From NCBI GenBank assembly GCA_902773435.1, contig CACYEN010000007.1, positions 1 through 38,759 on the forward strand: a stretch of DNA of 38,759 bases, given 5' to 3'. The DNA comes from an uncultured Lachnospiraceae bacterium. Lineage in GTDB: Bacteria; Bacillota; Clostridia; Lachnospirales; Lachnospiraceae. This document shows positions 30,989 through 38,759 of the stretch, in pieces. Numbering within the stretch: the first letter of the stretch is position 1; every line of letters begins with the position of its first letter. The position numbers and the translations under genes are program-made. The notes under the pieces were generated by a model that was not told the origin of the DNA, ran no database searches, and was given only the letters and a program-made list of their open reading frames with translations.

Positions 30989-31597
30989 ATGATGAAGAAA
31001 GCGGGAAAAGGGCAGTGGGGTTACTTCGCGAGCGAGCGCCGCAGACGTATTGCCATGACGTGCGCGATCTTCGGGACCGCCTTTCTGATCCTGATCACAA
31101 GCTTTCTGTACTTTAAGACGAAACAGAATATCATGACGGTCGTCGCCATGGTCTGTATGGTACCCGGCGCGATGTCGCTCGTGAGCGTGATCATGTTCGC
31201 TATGAGAAAGTCGCTCCCGGAGGAGGAGTACCGGGCGATACATGAGCACGAGGGACGCCTGACCGTCGCGTATGAGCTCTATTTTACTTCAGAGAACCAG
31301 AACGCTCTCGTCGACTGTCTCGTGATCTGCGGAAATGAGGTTGTCGGCTACATCAGCGACGGGAAGAGCGACCCGAGGTTTGCCGCCGATCATCTGACGA
31401 AGATGCTTCGCGCGGACGGCTTCAAGGTGTCCGTCCACATGCTGACCGACAGGCGGAAATTCCTTGAGAGGATGGACGGTCTCAACGAACACGCGGACGA
31501 GCTGAGAGAGGGGCTCTCCTTCCGCCCGGATCCGGCTTACGAGGACTACGGCAGGGAAGACATGATCCGGCACTGCGCGATGCAGGTTGCCCTCTGA
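30989..31597 (+). CDS. Two-helix membrane protein of unknown function
   Basis: An about 202-residue protein I do not recognise. Two adjacent membrane helices (about 24-43 and 50-68) follow a basic N-terminus (ASERRRRIAMTCA). A cytosolic domain follows with motifs LVDCLVICGNEVVGYISDGKSD and KMLRADGFKVSVHMLTDRRKFLERM. The start may be 30989 or the adjacent ATG at 30992; the upstream in-frame start at 30953 overlaps the alarmone synthetase. Tight spacing (16 bases) to that gene and to the pseudouridine synthase suggests cotranscription. Confidence 0.8.
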   Translation: MMKKAGKGQWGYFASERRRRIAMTCAIFGTAFLILITSFLYFKTKQNIMTVVAMVCMVPGAMSLVSVIMFAMRKSLPEEEYRAIHEHEGRLTVAYELYFTSENQNALVDCLVICGNEVVGYISDGKSDPRFAADHLTKMLRADGFKVSVHMLTDRRKFLERMDGLNEHADELREGLSFRPDPAYEDYGREDMIRHCAMQVAL

Positions 31598-31605
31598 GAT
31601 GAGCC

Positions 31606-32613
31606 ATGAGAGAACATGTGATCAGCAGCGCCGAGGAAGGCCAGCGGCTTGACAAGTTCCTCCGGCGCTGTCTTTTTAATGCGCCGCCTTCATTTATCTA
31701 CAGGATGCTCCGCAAAAAAAACATAACGCTCAACGGACGAAAGTCGGACGGAAGCGAGCGGATCGCGGCGGGGGACATCGTCCGCCTCTTTCTCTCGGAC
31801 GAGACGATCGAAAAATTCAGCCGGGATGGAAGCGGAGCGGGATCCGGCGCTCCGTCTGATGCGGAGATGAGCAGGCTTGCCCGGGATGTCGGCATCCTCT
31901 ACCGGGACGACGACATTCTCGCGGTCAGCAAGCCGGGAGACATGCTCACGCAGAAGGACTCGCCGTCCTCCGTATCGCTGACAGAGGTCGTCCGCTTCAT
32001 GACGGAATCCTACGCCGCGGGAGGCGCCGCGACGTTTCTCCCGTCCCCCGCGCACAGGCTCGACCGCAATACCAGCGGTATCGTCCTCTTCGGGTGCTCG
32101 GTGCCCGGACAGCAGTTTCTCTCGTCCCTGATCAGGGGGAGAGACCTTAAGAAGGAGTATCTCGCGATTGTGAGCGGGACCGCCGCGGAGGCCGGCGAGT
32201 ACAGGGCCTACTACAGAAAGGACGCTTTCCGGAACCGTGTCATTCTCTCAGACTCGCCGGACGGCAGTGAGGGAGAGATGGTAACAGGACTTGTCCCTGT
32301 CTCATCGGGAGGCGGATACTCACTCCTCCTCGTCGACCTCATCACCGGAAAGCCGCACCAGATCCGCGCTCACCTTGCCCATCTCGGGATGCCCGTCGCC
32401 GGGGACATGAAATACGGCAGGGAGGATATAAACAGGCGTCTCAGAAGAGAGTGCGGCATGTCCCGGCAGATGCTTCACGCCCTGAGGGTGACATTTCCTC
32501 ACTCTGAGGGAAGGTTTACCGGCGTCTCAGACAGGAGCATAATGGCGGATATTCCGCCCGATATGCGGAATGCCATGCGATTCCTCAGTCTTGAAGGAGA
32601 TATTCATGCGTAA
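31606..32613 (+). CDS. RluC/RluD-family pseudouridine synthase
   Basis: A 335-residue 23S rRNA pseudouridine synthase. An S4 RNA-binding domain forms the N-terminus (EGQRLDKFLRRCL). The catalytic motif is AHRLDRNTSGIVLFG with Asp153. Later motifs are KKEYLAIVSG and LLLVDLITGKPHQIRAHLAHLGMPVAGDMKYG. It isomerises uridine in rRNA; whether the target is that of RluC, RluD or another cannot be told. The stop overlaps the signal peptidase start by eight bases. Confidence 0.93.
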   Translation: MREHVISSAEEGQRLDKFLRRCLFNAPPSFIYRMLRKKNITLNGRKSDGSERIAAGDIVRLFLSDETIEKFSRDGSGAGSGAPSDAEMSRLARDVGILYRDDDILAVSKPGDMLTQKDSPSSVSLTEVVRFMTESYAAGGAATFLPSPAHRLDRNTSGIVLFGCSVPGQQFLSSLIRGRDLKKEYLAIVSGTAAEAGEYRAYYRKDAFRNRVILSDSPDGSEGEMVTGLVPVSSGGGYSLLLVDLITGKPHQIRAHLAHLGMPVAGDMKYGREDINRRLRRECGMSRQMLHALRVTFPHSEGRFTGVSDRSIMADIPPDMRNAMRFLSLEGDIHA

Positions 32614-33142
32614 GAAGAAGATGCCTGCGATAGTTGAAGATCTGATCACGATCGCGATCGTCGCGGGCCTTGTCTTTCTCGTAAACCGCTTCATCCTTAT
32701 CAACGCGCAGATCCCGTCCGCGTCGATGGAGACGACGATCATGACGAAGGACCGCATCTTCGGGAACAGGATCGCCTACCGGTCTTCAGACCCGGGGCGG
32801 TACGATATCGTCATCTTCCGGTATCCGGACGACCCGACGGGAGAGACGCTCTATATCAAGCGCGTCATCGGGCTCCCGGGAGAAACTCTCGTCATCAGGT
32901 CCGGCAAGGTCTATATCAACGGCGGTTCGGAGCCGCTCGACGACAGCTTTTGTCCGGAGGAACCCGTCGGGGATTTCGGTCCCTATGAAGTCCCGGAGAA
33001 CTGTTACTTTATGATGGGCGACAACAGGAACGACAGCGAGGATTCCAGATTCTGGAAGCATCCCTATGTGCCGGAAGAGGACATCCTCGCGCAGGCGCTG
33101 TTCCGCTACTGGCCGCTGACGTCGTTCGGAAAGGTCCGCTGA
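32606..33142 (+). CDS. lepB: Type I signal peptidase
   Basis: A 178-residue signal peptidase I that removes signal peptides from exported proteins. One N-terminal membrane segment (about 13-32) precedes the catalytic Ser40 (IPSASMET) and Lys85 (LYIKRVIGLPGE). The conserved MMGDNRNDSEDSR box is present. The size and single anchor match Gram-positive SipS-type enzymes. The ATG at 32606 follows AAGGAG; the upstream start at 32570 is inside the preceding gene. It overlaps recU by one base. Confidence 0.96.
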   Translation: MRKKKMPAIVEDLITIAIVAGLVFLVNRFILINAQIPSASMETTIMTKDRIFGNRIAYRSSDPGRYDIVIFRYPDDPTGETLYIKRVIGLPGETLVIRSGKVYINGGSEPLDDSFCPEEPVGDFGPYEVPENCYFMMGDNRNDSEDSRFWKHPYVPEEDILAQALFRYWPLTSFGKVR

Positions 33143-33681
33143 TGGCGACATGGAAATCAAGAGGGCTCCGGGGCTCCGCTCTGGAGGACCTGGTAAATCA
33201 CACGATCGAGCGATACAGGGACCAGGGAATCGCCCTGATCCAGAAGATCCCGACTCCGATCACCCCGATCAATATCGACAAGGAGACGAGACACATCACG
33301 CTGGCTTATTTCGACAGGAAGAGCACGATCGACTACATGGGGGTCGTCCAGGGCATCCCGGTGTGTTTCGACGCCAAGGAGTGCGCAGAGGACACATTTC
33401 CTCTCTCGAACATCCACGATCACCAGGTGCAGTTCATGTCGGATTTCGAAAAGCAGGAGGGGGTGTCGTTCCTGCTTCTGCACTTTACCTCAAGGCAGGA
33501 ATTTTACTACATGCCGTATTCGGAGATGATGGAATTCTGGAACCGGATGAAGCTCGGCGGCCGGAAAAGCTTCCTGATCTCCGAACTTGATCCGGAATTC
33601 TATCTCGAAGCGGGCAATACCGGTTATCTCCCGATACTGGAGGCGCTCCAGAAAGACCTGGTCAGGAGGGACAGTCAATGA
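33142..33681 (+). CDS. recU: Holliday junction resolvase RecU
   Basis: A 179-residue RecU, the junction-cutting nuclease of Gram-positive bacteria (functional counterpart of RuvC). It starts with KSRGLRGSALEDLVN and carries KIPTPITPI, the nuclease site STIDYMGVVQGIPVCFDAKEC and FPLSNIHDHQVQFM. It would act with RuvA and RuvB encoded at 12277-13932. The usual partner gene in Bacillus is a penicillin-binding protein; here it lies between lepB and hisZ and overlaps both by a few bases. Confidence 0.94.
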   Translation: MATWKSRGLRGSALEDLVNHTIERYRDQGIALIQKIPTPITPINIDKETRHITLAYFDRKSTIDYMGVVQGIPVCFDAKECAEDTFPLSNIHDHQVQFMSDFEKQEGVSFLLLHFTSRQEFYYMPYSEMMEFWNRMKLGGRKSFLISELDPEFYLEAGNTGYLPILEALQKDLVRRDSQ

Positions 33682-34682
33682 AGAACCTGATGATTCACAC
33701 GCCCGAGGGCTTTCAGGATATCTACGGCCGCGAGGAGGACTCACGGCGGTCCCTCATGTCCGCCCTGAGGGAAGTCTTCCGGAGAGAGGGCTACTCGCCG
33801 ATCGAGACTCCGACGGTCGAGTATTTTGACGTGTTCGGCTCCGACGTCGGGACGACGCCGTCCAACGAGCTCTACAAGTTCTTCGACAGGGACGGCAACA
33901 CGCTCGTCCTCCGGCCCGATTTCACGCCCTCCGTCGCGAGGGCTGTCGCAATGCATTTCCCGCCGGAGCGGCTCCCGCTCCGCCTTTGCTACGAGGGCAG
34001 TACTTTCGTCAATTCCCACGAATATCAGCTTAATCTGAAAGAACAGACCCAGATGGGAGTGGAACTCATTGGCGACGGAAGCGCCGCCGCCGACGCGGAG
34101 GTTCTCTGCCTCACATGCAGCCTGCTGCTTGAATCCGGCCTTACGGAGTTCCAGGTCAGCATCGGGGAAAATGACTACTTCAAGTCGCTCGCCAGGAATT
34201 CGGGCCTGTCCCCGGAGAAGATAGAGGAGATCCGGCAGATGATCTCGAACAAAAATTTCTTCGGGGTCAGCGAGCTGCTCTCGTCGGAAGTGATCCCCGC
34301 CCCGATCAGGGAGGCCTTCATCCGGCTTCCCCAGCTCTTCGGCGGGCGCGAGATTCTCGACGAGGCGGAGAGCTACGCGGTCACGGACGGCGCCAGGGAG
34401 GCGATCGCCCGCCTGAGGGAGATCGACGGGCTCATCGACCGCTCGGGAAACAGCCGGTATATCTCCTACGATTTCGGCCTCCTGTCCAAATTCAACTACT
34501 ACACCGGAATGATCTTCTCCGCGTTTACCTACGGTACGGGGGAACCCGTCGCGAAGGGCGGGAGATACGACAACCTTCTGGCCCACTTCGGGTTCGATAC
34601 GCCCGCCGTCGGGTCGGGTCTCTATATCGATCACCTGGTGAACGCGCTGGCCCGCCAGGGCATCAGGAGGGAACTGATATGA
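33678..34682 (+). CDS. hisZ: ATP phosphoribosyltransferase regulatory subunit HisZ
   Basis: A 334-residue HisRS-like protein without the anticodon domain; it forms the regulatory part of short-form ATP phosphoribosyltransferase. Class II synthetase features are seen: TPEGFQDIYGREE, YSPIETPTVEYFDVF, LVLRPDFTPSVAR and YYTGMIFSAFTYGTGEPVAKGGRYDNLL. The following gene is a short HisG, which needs HisZ. ATGA overlaps connect it to recU and hisG. Confidence 0.95.
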   Translation: MKNLMIHTPEGFQDIYGREEDSRRSLMSALREVFRREGYSPIETPTVEYFDVFGSDVGTTPSNELYKFFDRDGNTLVLRPDFTPSVARAVAMHFPPERLPLRLCYEGSTFVNSHEYQLNLKEQTQMGVELIGDGSAAADAEVLCLTCSLLLESGLTEFQVSIGENDYFKSLARNSGLSPEKIEEIRQMISNKNFFGVSELLSSEVIPAPIREAFIRLPQLFGGREILDEAESYAVTDGAREAIARLREIDGLIDRSGNSRYISYDFGLLSKFNYYTGMIFSAFTYGTGEPVAKGGRYDNLLAHFGFDTPAVGSGLYIDHLVNALARQGIRRELI

Positions 34683-35314
34683 GATATATCACAGTCGCCC
34701 TGACCAAGGGCAGGCTCGCGAATCAGACGCTGGATCTCTTCGGGAGAATCGGCGTGTCCGCGGAGGGGATCATGAGCCCTGACAGCCGGAAGCTGATCTT
34801 TACCGACGAGAAGATGGGAATACGGTTCTTCATGGCGAAGGGGCCCGACGTGCCGACGTACGTCGCCTACGGCGCCGCCGACATCGGAGTCGTCGGGAGG
34901 GACACGATTCTCGAGGAGGGAAGGAAGATCTACGAAGTGCTCGACCTCGGATACGGGGCCTGCCGCATGTGCATCTGCGGGCCGCCCTCCGCGAAGGAGG
35001 CTCTCTCCTCCGGTGACCAGATCCGGGTCGCGACCAAGTACCCCAATATCGCGAAGGACTATTTCCTCAACAAGAAGCACCAGACCGTCGAGATCATCAA
35101 GATGAACGGCTCCATCGAGCTCGCCCCGATCGTGGGGCTCTCCGAGGTGATCTGCGACATCGTGGAGACCGGGACCACGCTGAAGGAGAACGGTCTCACG
35201 GTGCTTGAGGAGGTCTGCCCGTTGTCGGCGCGCGTCGTCGTCAACCAGGTAAGCATGAAGATGAAAAATGAGCGGATCACCCGCATCATCACCGCACTTA
35301 AGGAGGCGCTCTGA
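34679..35314 (+). CDS. hisG: ATP phosphoribosyltransferase, short form
   Basis: A 211-residue HisG catalysing the first step of histidine synthesis (ATP + PRPP to phosphoribosyl-ATP). Motifs: ALTKGRLANQTLDLF, AYGAADIGVVGRDTILEEG, RVATKYPNIAKDYF and the PRPP loop EVICDIVETGTTLKENGL. The C-terminal regulatory domain of long HisG is absent, which matches the presence of hisZ just upstream. hisD follows after three bases. Confidence 0.97.
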   Translation: MRYITVALTKGRLANQTLDLFGRIGVSAEGIMSPDSRKLIFTDEKMGIRFFMAKGPDVPTYVAYGAADIGVVGRDTILEEGRKIYEVLDLGYGACRMCICGPPSAKEALSSGDQIRVATKYPNIAKDYFLNKKHQTVEIIKMNGSIELAPIVGLSEVICDIVETGTTLKENGLTVLEEVCPLSARVVVNQVSMKMKNERITRIITALKEAL

Positions 35315-35317
35315 GCC

Positions 35318-36619
35318 ATGAAGACAGAAAAGCTCACAAAGGATTCGTTCGGCAGAATTCTCCGGACCATGCTGAAGCGGAGCCCCGACAGCTTCCCCGA
35401 GGAGGAGAAGCGGGTAGCTGAGATCATCGAAAATGTCCGGGCGGACGGAGACGCCGCCGTCTTCAGGTACGAGAAGATGTTCGACCGCGTAGATCTCAGC
35501 GCGGAGACGGTGAGAGTGACCGAAGCGGAGATCGAGGAGGCCTACCGCACCGTCGATCCGGAGCTCATAGAGATTATCCGAAAAGCACTCGAGCGGATCC
35601 GAGGCTTTCACGAGCACGAGAAGCAGAGAAGCTGGTTCATGACGGAAGAGAACGGGATGGTTCTCGGCCAGCGGGTCACGCCGCTTCAGAGGGTCGGCGT
35701 CTACGTGCCGGGCGGCAAAGCCGCCTATCCGTCCTCGGTTCTCATGAATATCGTCCCGGCGAAGACCGCCGGCGTCGGGGAGATCGTCATGTGCACGCCG
35801 CCGGGGAAGAACGGCAAGGCCGATCCGGGGACGCTCGTCGCCGCCCATGAGGCCGGGGCGGACACGATCTTCAAGATCGGAGGCGCCCAGGCCATCGCCG
35901 CGATGGCGTTCGGGACCGAATCGGTCCCGAGGACCGACAAGATCACCGGCCCGGGCAATATCTACGTCGCGCTCGCCAAGAGGGCGGTCTACGGGCACGT
36001 CTCCATCGACTCTGTCGCCGGGCCCTCCGAGATCACGATACTCGCGGACGGGACAGCCGATCCGAGGTTTGTCGCCGCGGATCTGCTCTCCCAGGCCGAA
36101 CACGATGAGATGGCTTCCGCAATCCTCGTGACGACGAGCGCCGGGCTCGCCGAAGAGGTCAGCAGGGAGGTTGACCGCCTGCTCACGGTCCTCTCAAGGA
36201 GCGAGATCATCGGCAGGTCACTCGACGGGTTCGGGAGAATCCTCATAGCCGACACTCTCGAAGAGGCCGTCGGGGCCGTCAATGAGATCGCCCCCGAACA
36301 TCTTGAGATCCAGACCGCCGATCCGTTCCTCGTCATGACGAAGATCAGGAACGCCGGCGCGATTTTCATCGGCCCCTGGTCATCGGAGCCGCTCGGCGAC
36401 TACTTCGCGGGGCCGAACCACGTGCTCCCGACGAACGGAACCGCCCGGTTCTTCTCGGCGCTGTCCGTCGACGATTTCATCAAGAAGTCGAGCATCATCT
36501 ACTGCTCGGAGGAAGCCCTCCGTGCCCTTCACGGGGATATCATAAAGTTTGCCGGGGCAGAGCGCCTCACGGCCCACGCGAATTCAATCGCAGTCCGTTT
36601 CGGGGAGGATCGGAAATGA
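35318..36619 (+). CDS. hisD: Histidinol dehydrogenase
   Basis: A 433-residue HisD, the final enzyme of histidine synthesis (histidinol to histidine, NAD-dependent, zinc). Motifs: RVGVYVPGGKAAYPSSVLMN, IFKIGGAQAIAAMAFGTE, DKITGPGNIYVALAKR, SVAGPSEITILADGTADP and DLLSQAEHDEMASAIL, with the catalytic Glu-His in APEHLEIQT. Length is normal. AAGGAGG lies at the end of hisG. Overlaps hisB by ATGA. Confidence 0.97.
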   Translation: MKTEKLTKDSFGRILRTMLKRSPDSFPEEEKRVAEIIENVRADGDAAVFRYEKMFDRVDLSAETVRVTEAEIEEAYRTVDPELIEIIRKALERIRGFHEHEKQRSWFMTEENGMVLGQRVTPLQRVGVYVPGGKAAYPSSVLMNIVPAKTAGVGEIVMCTPPGKNGKADPGTLVAAHEAGADTIFKIGGAQAIAAMAFGTESVPRTDKITGPGNIYVALAKRAVYGHVSIDSVAGPSEITILADGTADPRFVAADLLSQAEHDEMASAILVTTSAGLAEEVSREVDRLLTVLSRSEIIGRSLDGFGRILIADTLEEAVGAVNEIAPEHLEIQTADPFLVMTKIRNAGAIFIGPWSSEPLGDYFAGPNHVLPTNGTARFFSALSVDDFIKKSSIIYCSEEALRALHGDIIKFAGAERLTAHANSIAVRFGEDRK

Positions 36620-37221
36620 GCACAGAAGAGAAGAGAATTGCCGAGGTCCACCGCGTCACCGGCGAGACCGACGTCACGGTCTCGATCAATCTCGACGGGA
36701 GCGGGGATTATGAGATTTCAACCGGTATCGGATTTTTTGACCACATGCTTTCCGCGTTCGCGAGGCACGGCTTCTTTGACCTGAAAATCCGCGCGGACGG
36801 GGATCTCATGGTGGACTCGCATCACACGATCGAGGACACCGGCATCGTGCTTGGCCTCGCGATCGCGAAGGCTCTCGGGGACAAGAAGGGGATCCGCAGA
36901 TACGGTTCCTTCGCGCTCCCGATGGACGAGGCGCTCGTCCTTTGCGCCGTCGACCTCTGCGGGCGCGCATACTGCGCCGACGACGTGAAATTTACCGTCG
37001 AGCGGATCGGGGATTTCGACACCGAGATGTTCCACGAGTTCTTCTACGCCGTCGCCTCGAACGCGGCGATGAACCTCCACCTCCGGCTGCTCTGCGGCAG
37101 CAACAACCATCACATCGCCGAGGCGTCATTCAAGGCCTTCGCGAAGGCACTCGACGAGGCTGTTTCCCCGGATCCGCGGATCACGGACGTGTTATCGACG
37201 AAAGGAAGTCTCAGGTCATGA
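36616..37221 (+). CDS. hisB: Imidazoleglycerol-phosphate dehydratase
   Basis: A 201-residue monofunctional HisB dehydratase. The metal-binding His repeats are both present: [20 protein letters not shown] and [16 protein letters not shown], along with [20 protein letters not shown]. No histidinol-phosphatase domain is attached, as usual outside the enterobacteria. ATGA overlaps join it to hisD and to the HisIE fusion. Confidence 0.97.
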   Translation: MSTEEKRIAEVHRVTGETDVTVSINLDGSGDYEISTGIGFFDHMLSAFARHGFFDLKIRADGDLMVDSHHTIEDTGIVLGLAIAKALGDKKGIRRYGSFALPMDEALVLCAVDLCGRAYCADDVKFTVERIGDFDTEMFHEFFYAVASNAAMNLHLRLLCGSNNHHIAEASFKAFAKALDEAVSPDPRITDVLSTKGSLRS

Positions 37222-38501
37222 TAAAACGAGAACTCGTTCCCTGCCTCTATCTCCTGAACGGGCAGGCCGTCACGGGATTCGGCCAGAAGAACCTCCTCGG
37301 GGGAGGGGATCCCTGCTCCTACGCCTCCTCTTGCGAGGCGCGCGGCGCGGACAGGCTGATTATCTTTGATTTTTCGGACTCGGATTCCGAGCACGACGAG
37401 GCGATCGACTGCATCAGGGGGATCACATCCGCGCTGAGGATTCCCGTCTCCGCCGGCGGAAATATCAAGAGGCCCGAGGACGTGAAGAAGCTGCTCTACG
37501 CCGGCTGCTCCGAGGCGGTCCTGAACGGATCCAAGGAATCCAACATCGCGATGCTCGAGGAGGTCTCTAAGAGATTCGGCAGGGAAAAAATCGCCGTCTG
37601 CGTCTCGGACGCGGAGGAGCTTCTCCTGAACGCGTCCCTCATCGGGAAGTACTGCGGGCGCGTCTTCGCGCTCTCGGGGGATACGGAAAGTTTCATGGGG
37701 ATCACGGAGCTCCCGGTCGTTCTTCACAGCGACGCGGAACGCGACGGGGATATCATTTCCATCCTCGGGGACGGGACCATCTCCGGCATTTCCGGGGACT
37801 ATGTGAGCAGCCCGTCGGCCGACCTCACGTCCCTCCGGCGCAAAATGAAGCAGAATGGGATTCCCTGCTCCGCGTTTGAGAGCGCTCTTACGTGGAGCGA
37901 GCTGAAGCCGGACAGGGCAGGCCTGATCCCCTGCGTCGTGCAGGATTACCGGAATGACGAAGTACTGATGGTCGCCTGGATGAACGAGGAGAGCTTCAAC
38001 GCCACGATGGACACCGGCCTTATGACATACTATTCCAGGAGCAGGAGATCGCTCTGGGTCAAGGGGGAGACCTCAGGCCATTACCAGTATGTCCGCTATA
38101 TCGCGGCGGACTGCGACCGCGACACGCTGCTCGCCCGGGTCGAACAGATCGGGGCCGCGTGCCATACAGGCAGCCGCAGCTGCTTCTTTACGCCGCTCTG
38201 CGGGTCCGCGGAGAAGAAGAAGTCCCCCGACCGCGTCCTTCAGGATGTGATGGAAGTCGTCCTGGACCGGAAGGCAAATCCGAAAGAAGGGTCCTACACG
38301 AATTACCTCTTCGACAAGGGGATCGACAAGATCCTGAAGAAAGTGGGGGAGGAGAACACGGAGATCATCATCGCCGCGAAGAATCCGAACCCCGAAGAGA
38401 TCAAATACGAGATTGCCGACTATCTCTACCATCTCACTGTCCTCATGGCCGAGCGCGGCGTGAGCTGGGGGGAGATCGCCGATGAACTTTCGCGAAGGTG
38501 A
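37218..38501 (+). CDS. hisI: HisIE with an N-terminal degenerate HisF-like domain
   Basis: A 427-residue three-part protein. Residues 1 to about 222 form a HisF/HisA-like barrel: [21 protein letters not shown], the phosphate loop [19 protein letters not shown] and SEAVLNG. HisF has a catalytic Asp at position 11 (CLDV); here it is Tyr11, and the second phosphate/catalytic segment is not recognisable, so synthase activity is unlikely. Residues about 235-330 are HisI (cyclohydrolase) with Zn ligands in AADCDRD, AACHTG and SRSCFF. Residues about 345-427 are HisE (pyrophosphatase) with [13 protein letters not shown] and [11 protein letters not shown]. HisI and HisE look active. The ATG at 37218 overlaps hisB by ATGA. 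Similar fusions may exist in relatives under the HisIE label. Confidence 0.9.
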   Translation: MIKRELVPCLYLLNGQAVTGFGQKNLLGGGDPCSYASSCEARGADRLIIFDFSDSDSEHDEAIDCIRGITSALRIPVSAGGNIKRPEDVKKLLYAGCSEAVLNGSKESNIAMLEEVSKRFGREKIAVCVSDAEELLLNASLIGKYCGRVFALSGDTESFMGITELPVVLHSDAERDGDIISILGDGTISGISGDYVSSPSADLTSLRRKMKQNGIPCSAFESALTWSELKPDRAGLIPCVVQDYRNDEVLMVAWMNEESFNATMDTGLMTYYSRSRRSLWVKGETSGHYQYVRYIAADCDRDTLLARVEQIGAACHTGSRSCFFTPLCGSAEKKKSPDRVLQDVMEVVLDRKANPKEGSYTNYLFDKGIDKILKKVGEENTEIIIAAKNPNPEEIKYEIADYLYHLTVLMAERGVSWGEIADELSRR

Positions 38502-38506
38502 GCGAG

Positions 38507-38759
38507 ATGACAGAACCCATGCTTGACGACCGAATTCTCTCGTCAGTCGGGAAACCGGCGCGCTACATCGGAAATGAGGTCAACAGCGTTATCAAGAATA
38601 AGGACGAAGTCGACATCCGGTTTGCCATGTGCTTTCCGGATGTTTATGAAATCGGGATGTCCCACCTGGGCATACAGATCATCTACGAGCAGCTGAACAG
38701 GCGCTCCGACACATGGTGCGAGAGGGTCTACTCGCCGTGGCCCGATCTCATGGAGATCA
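38507..38759 (+). CDS. Radical SAM protein of the TIGR03960 type (5' end only)
   Basis: The first 84 codons of a gene that runs out of the window. The readable part (LSSVGKPARYIGNEVNSV, FAMCFPDVYEIGMSHLG, YSPWPDLME) matches the N-terminal B12-binding-like region of a large radical SAM family that in Firmicutes usually precedes a DUF2344 gene, RNase G and rplU. The radical SAM cluster motif would lie beyond the end. AAGGTGAG six bases before the ATG at 38507 serves as SD. No reaction is assigned. Confidence 0.85.
   Translation, partial: MTEPMLDDRILSSVGKPARYIGNEVNSVIKNKDEVDIRFAMCFPDVYEIGMSHLGIQIIYEQLNRRSDTWCERVYSPWPDLMEI

Noticed and set aside
34631..36103. Minus-strand open frame of 490 codons opposite hisG and hisD
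   Set aside because: Shadow of two intact his genes in a GC-rich sequence.

Overview
The window reads as a chromosomal stretch of a GC-rich Clostridia member, most likely Lachnospiraceae. The reasons are the marker set: RecU resolvase, Gram-positive type I signal peptidase, small alarmone synthetase, zinc-type L28, the order rpmB-yloU-fakA-recG, a DUF2953-YtfJ sporulation pair, HisZ with short-form HisG, and ispH directly joined to rpsA. Genes are packed tightly, almost all on the + strand, often with ATGA overlaps, and several use TTG starts behind strong Shine-Dalgarno (SD) sequences. No gap exceeds 300 bases. I see no tRNA, rRNA, CRISPR array, insertion sequence or prophage.

Layout. (1) 14-5412: a promoter-to-terminator operon for a biotin-dependent, sodium-pumping decarboxylase/transcarboxylase. 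It has a divergent CoA-type carboxyltransferase, a lipoprotein OadG-like gamma subunit, a biotin carrier, the OadB membrane pump and a pyruvate/oxaloacetate-type carboxyltransferase. (2) 5462-9399: HI0933-family flavoprotein, cmk, ispH, rpsA; the 3' part of ispH and the start of rpsA lie in an AT-rich patch unlike the surroundings. (3) 9365-10249, minus strand: YprB-like exonuclease, apparently leaderless. (4) 10287-12251: ApbE, a NusG-domain-II protein and a Gx transporter, then ruvA and ruvB. (5) 13939-21615: zapA, U32 peptidase-family protein, a SEDS glycan polymerase with its penicillin-binding partner, two poorly known genes and ytfJ. (6) 21663-27872: rpmB, yloU, fakA, recG, a methylglyoxal synthase homologue lacking catalytic residues, rsmD, coaD. 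(7) 27908-33681: coiled-coil protein, pepD, small alarmone synthetase, membrane protein, pseudouridine synthase, signal peptidase, recU. (8) 33678-38501: hisZGDB plus a HisIE carrying an extra degenerate HisF-like domain, then the start of a radical SAM gene cut by the window end.

Most of the window is housekeeping. The parts most worth a second look are the composite two-carboxyltransferase/one-pump operon, the methylglyoxal synthase homologue with at least four active-site substitutions at a constant alignment offset, the HisF-like-HisI-HisE fusion with Tyr in place of the catalytic Asp11, the mosaic composition across ispH/rpsA, and the ApbE cassette. I did not find a clearly new defence or mobile system.
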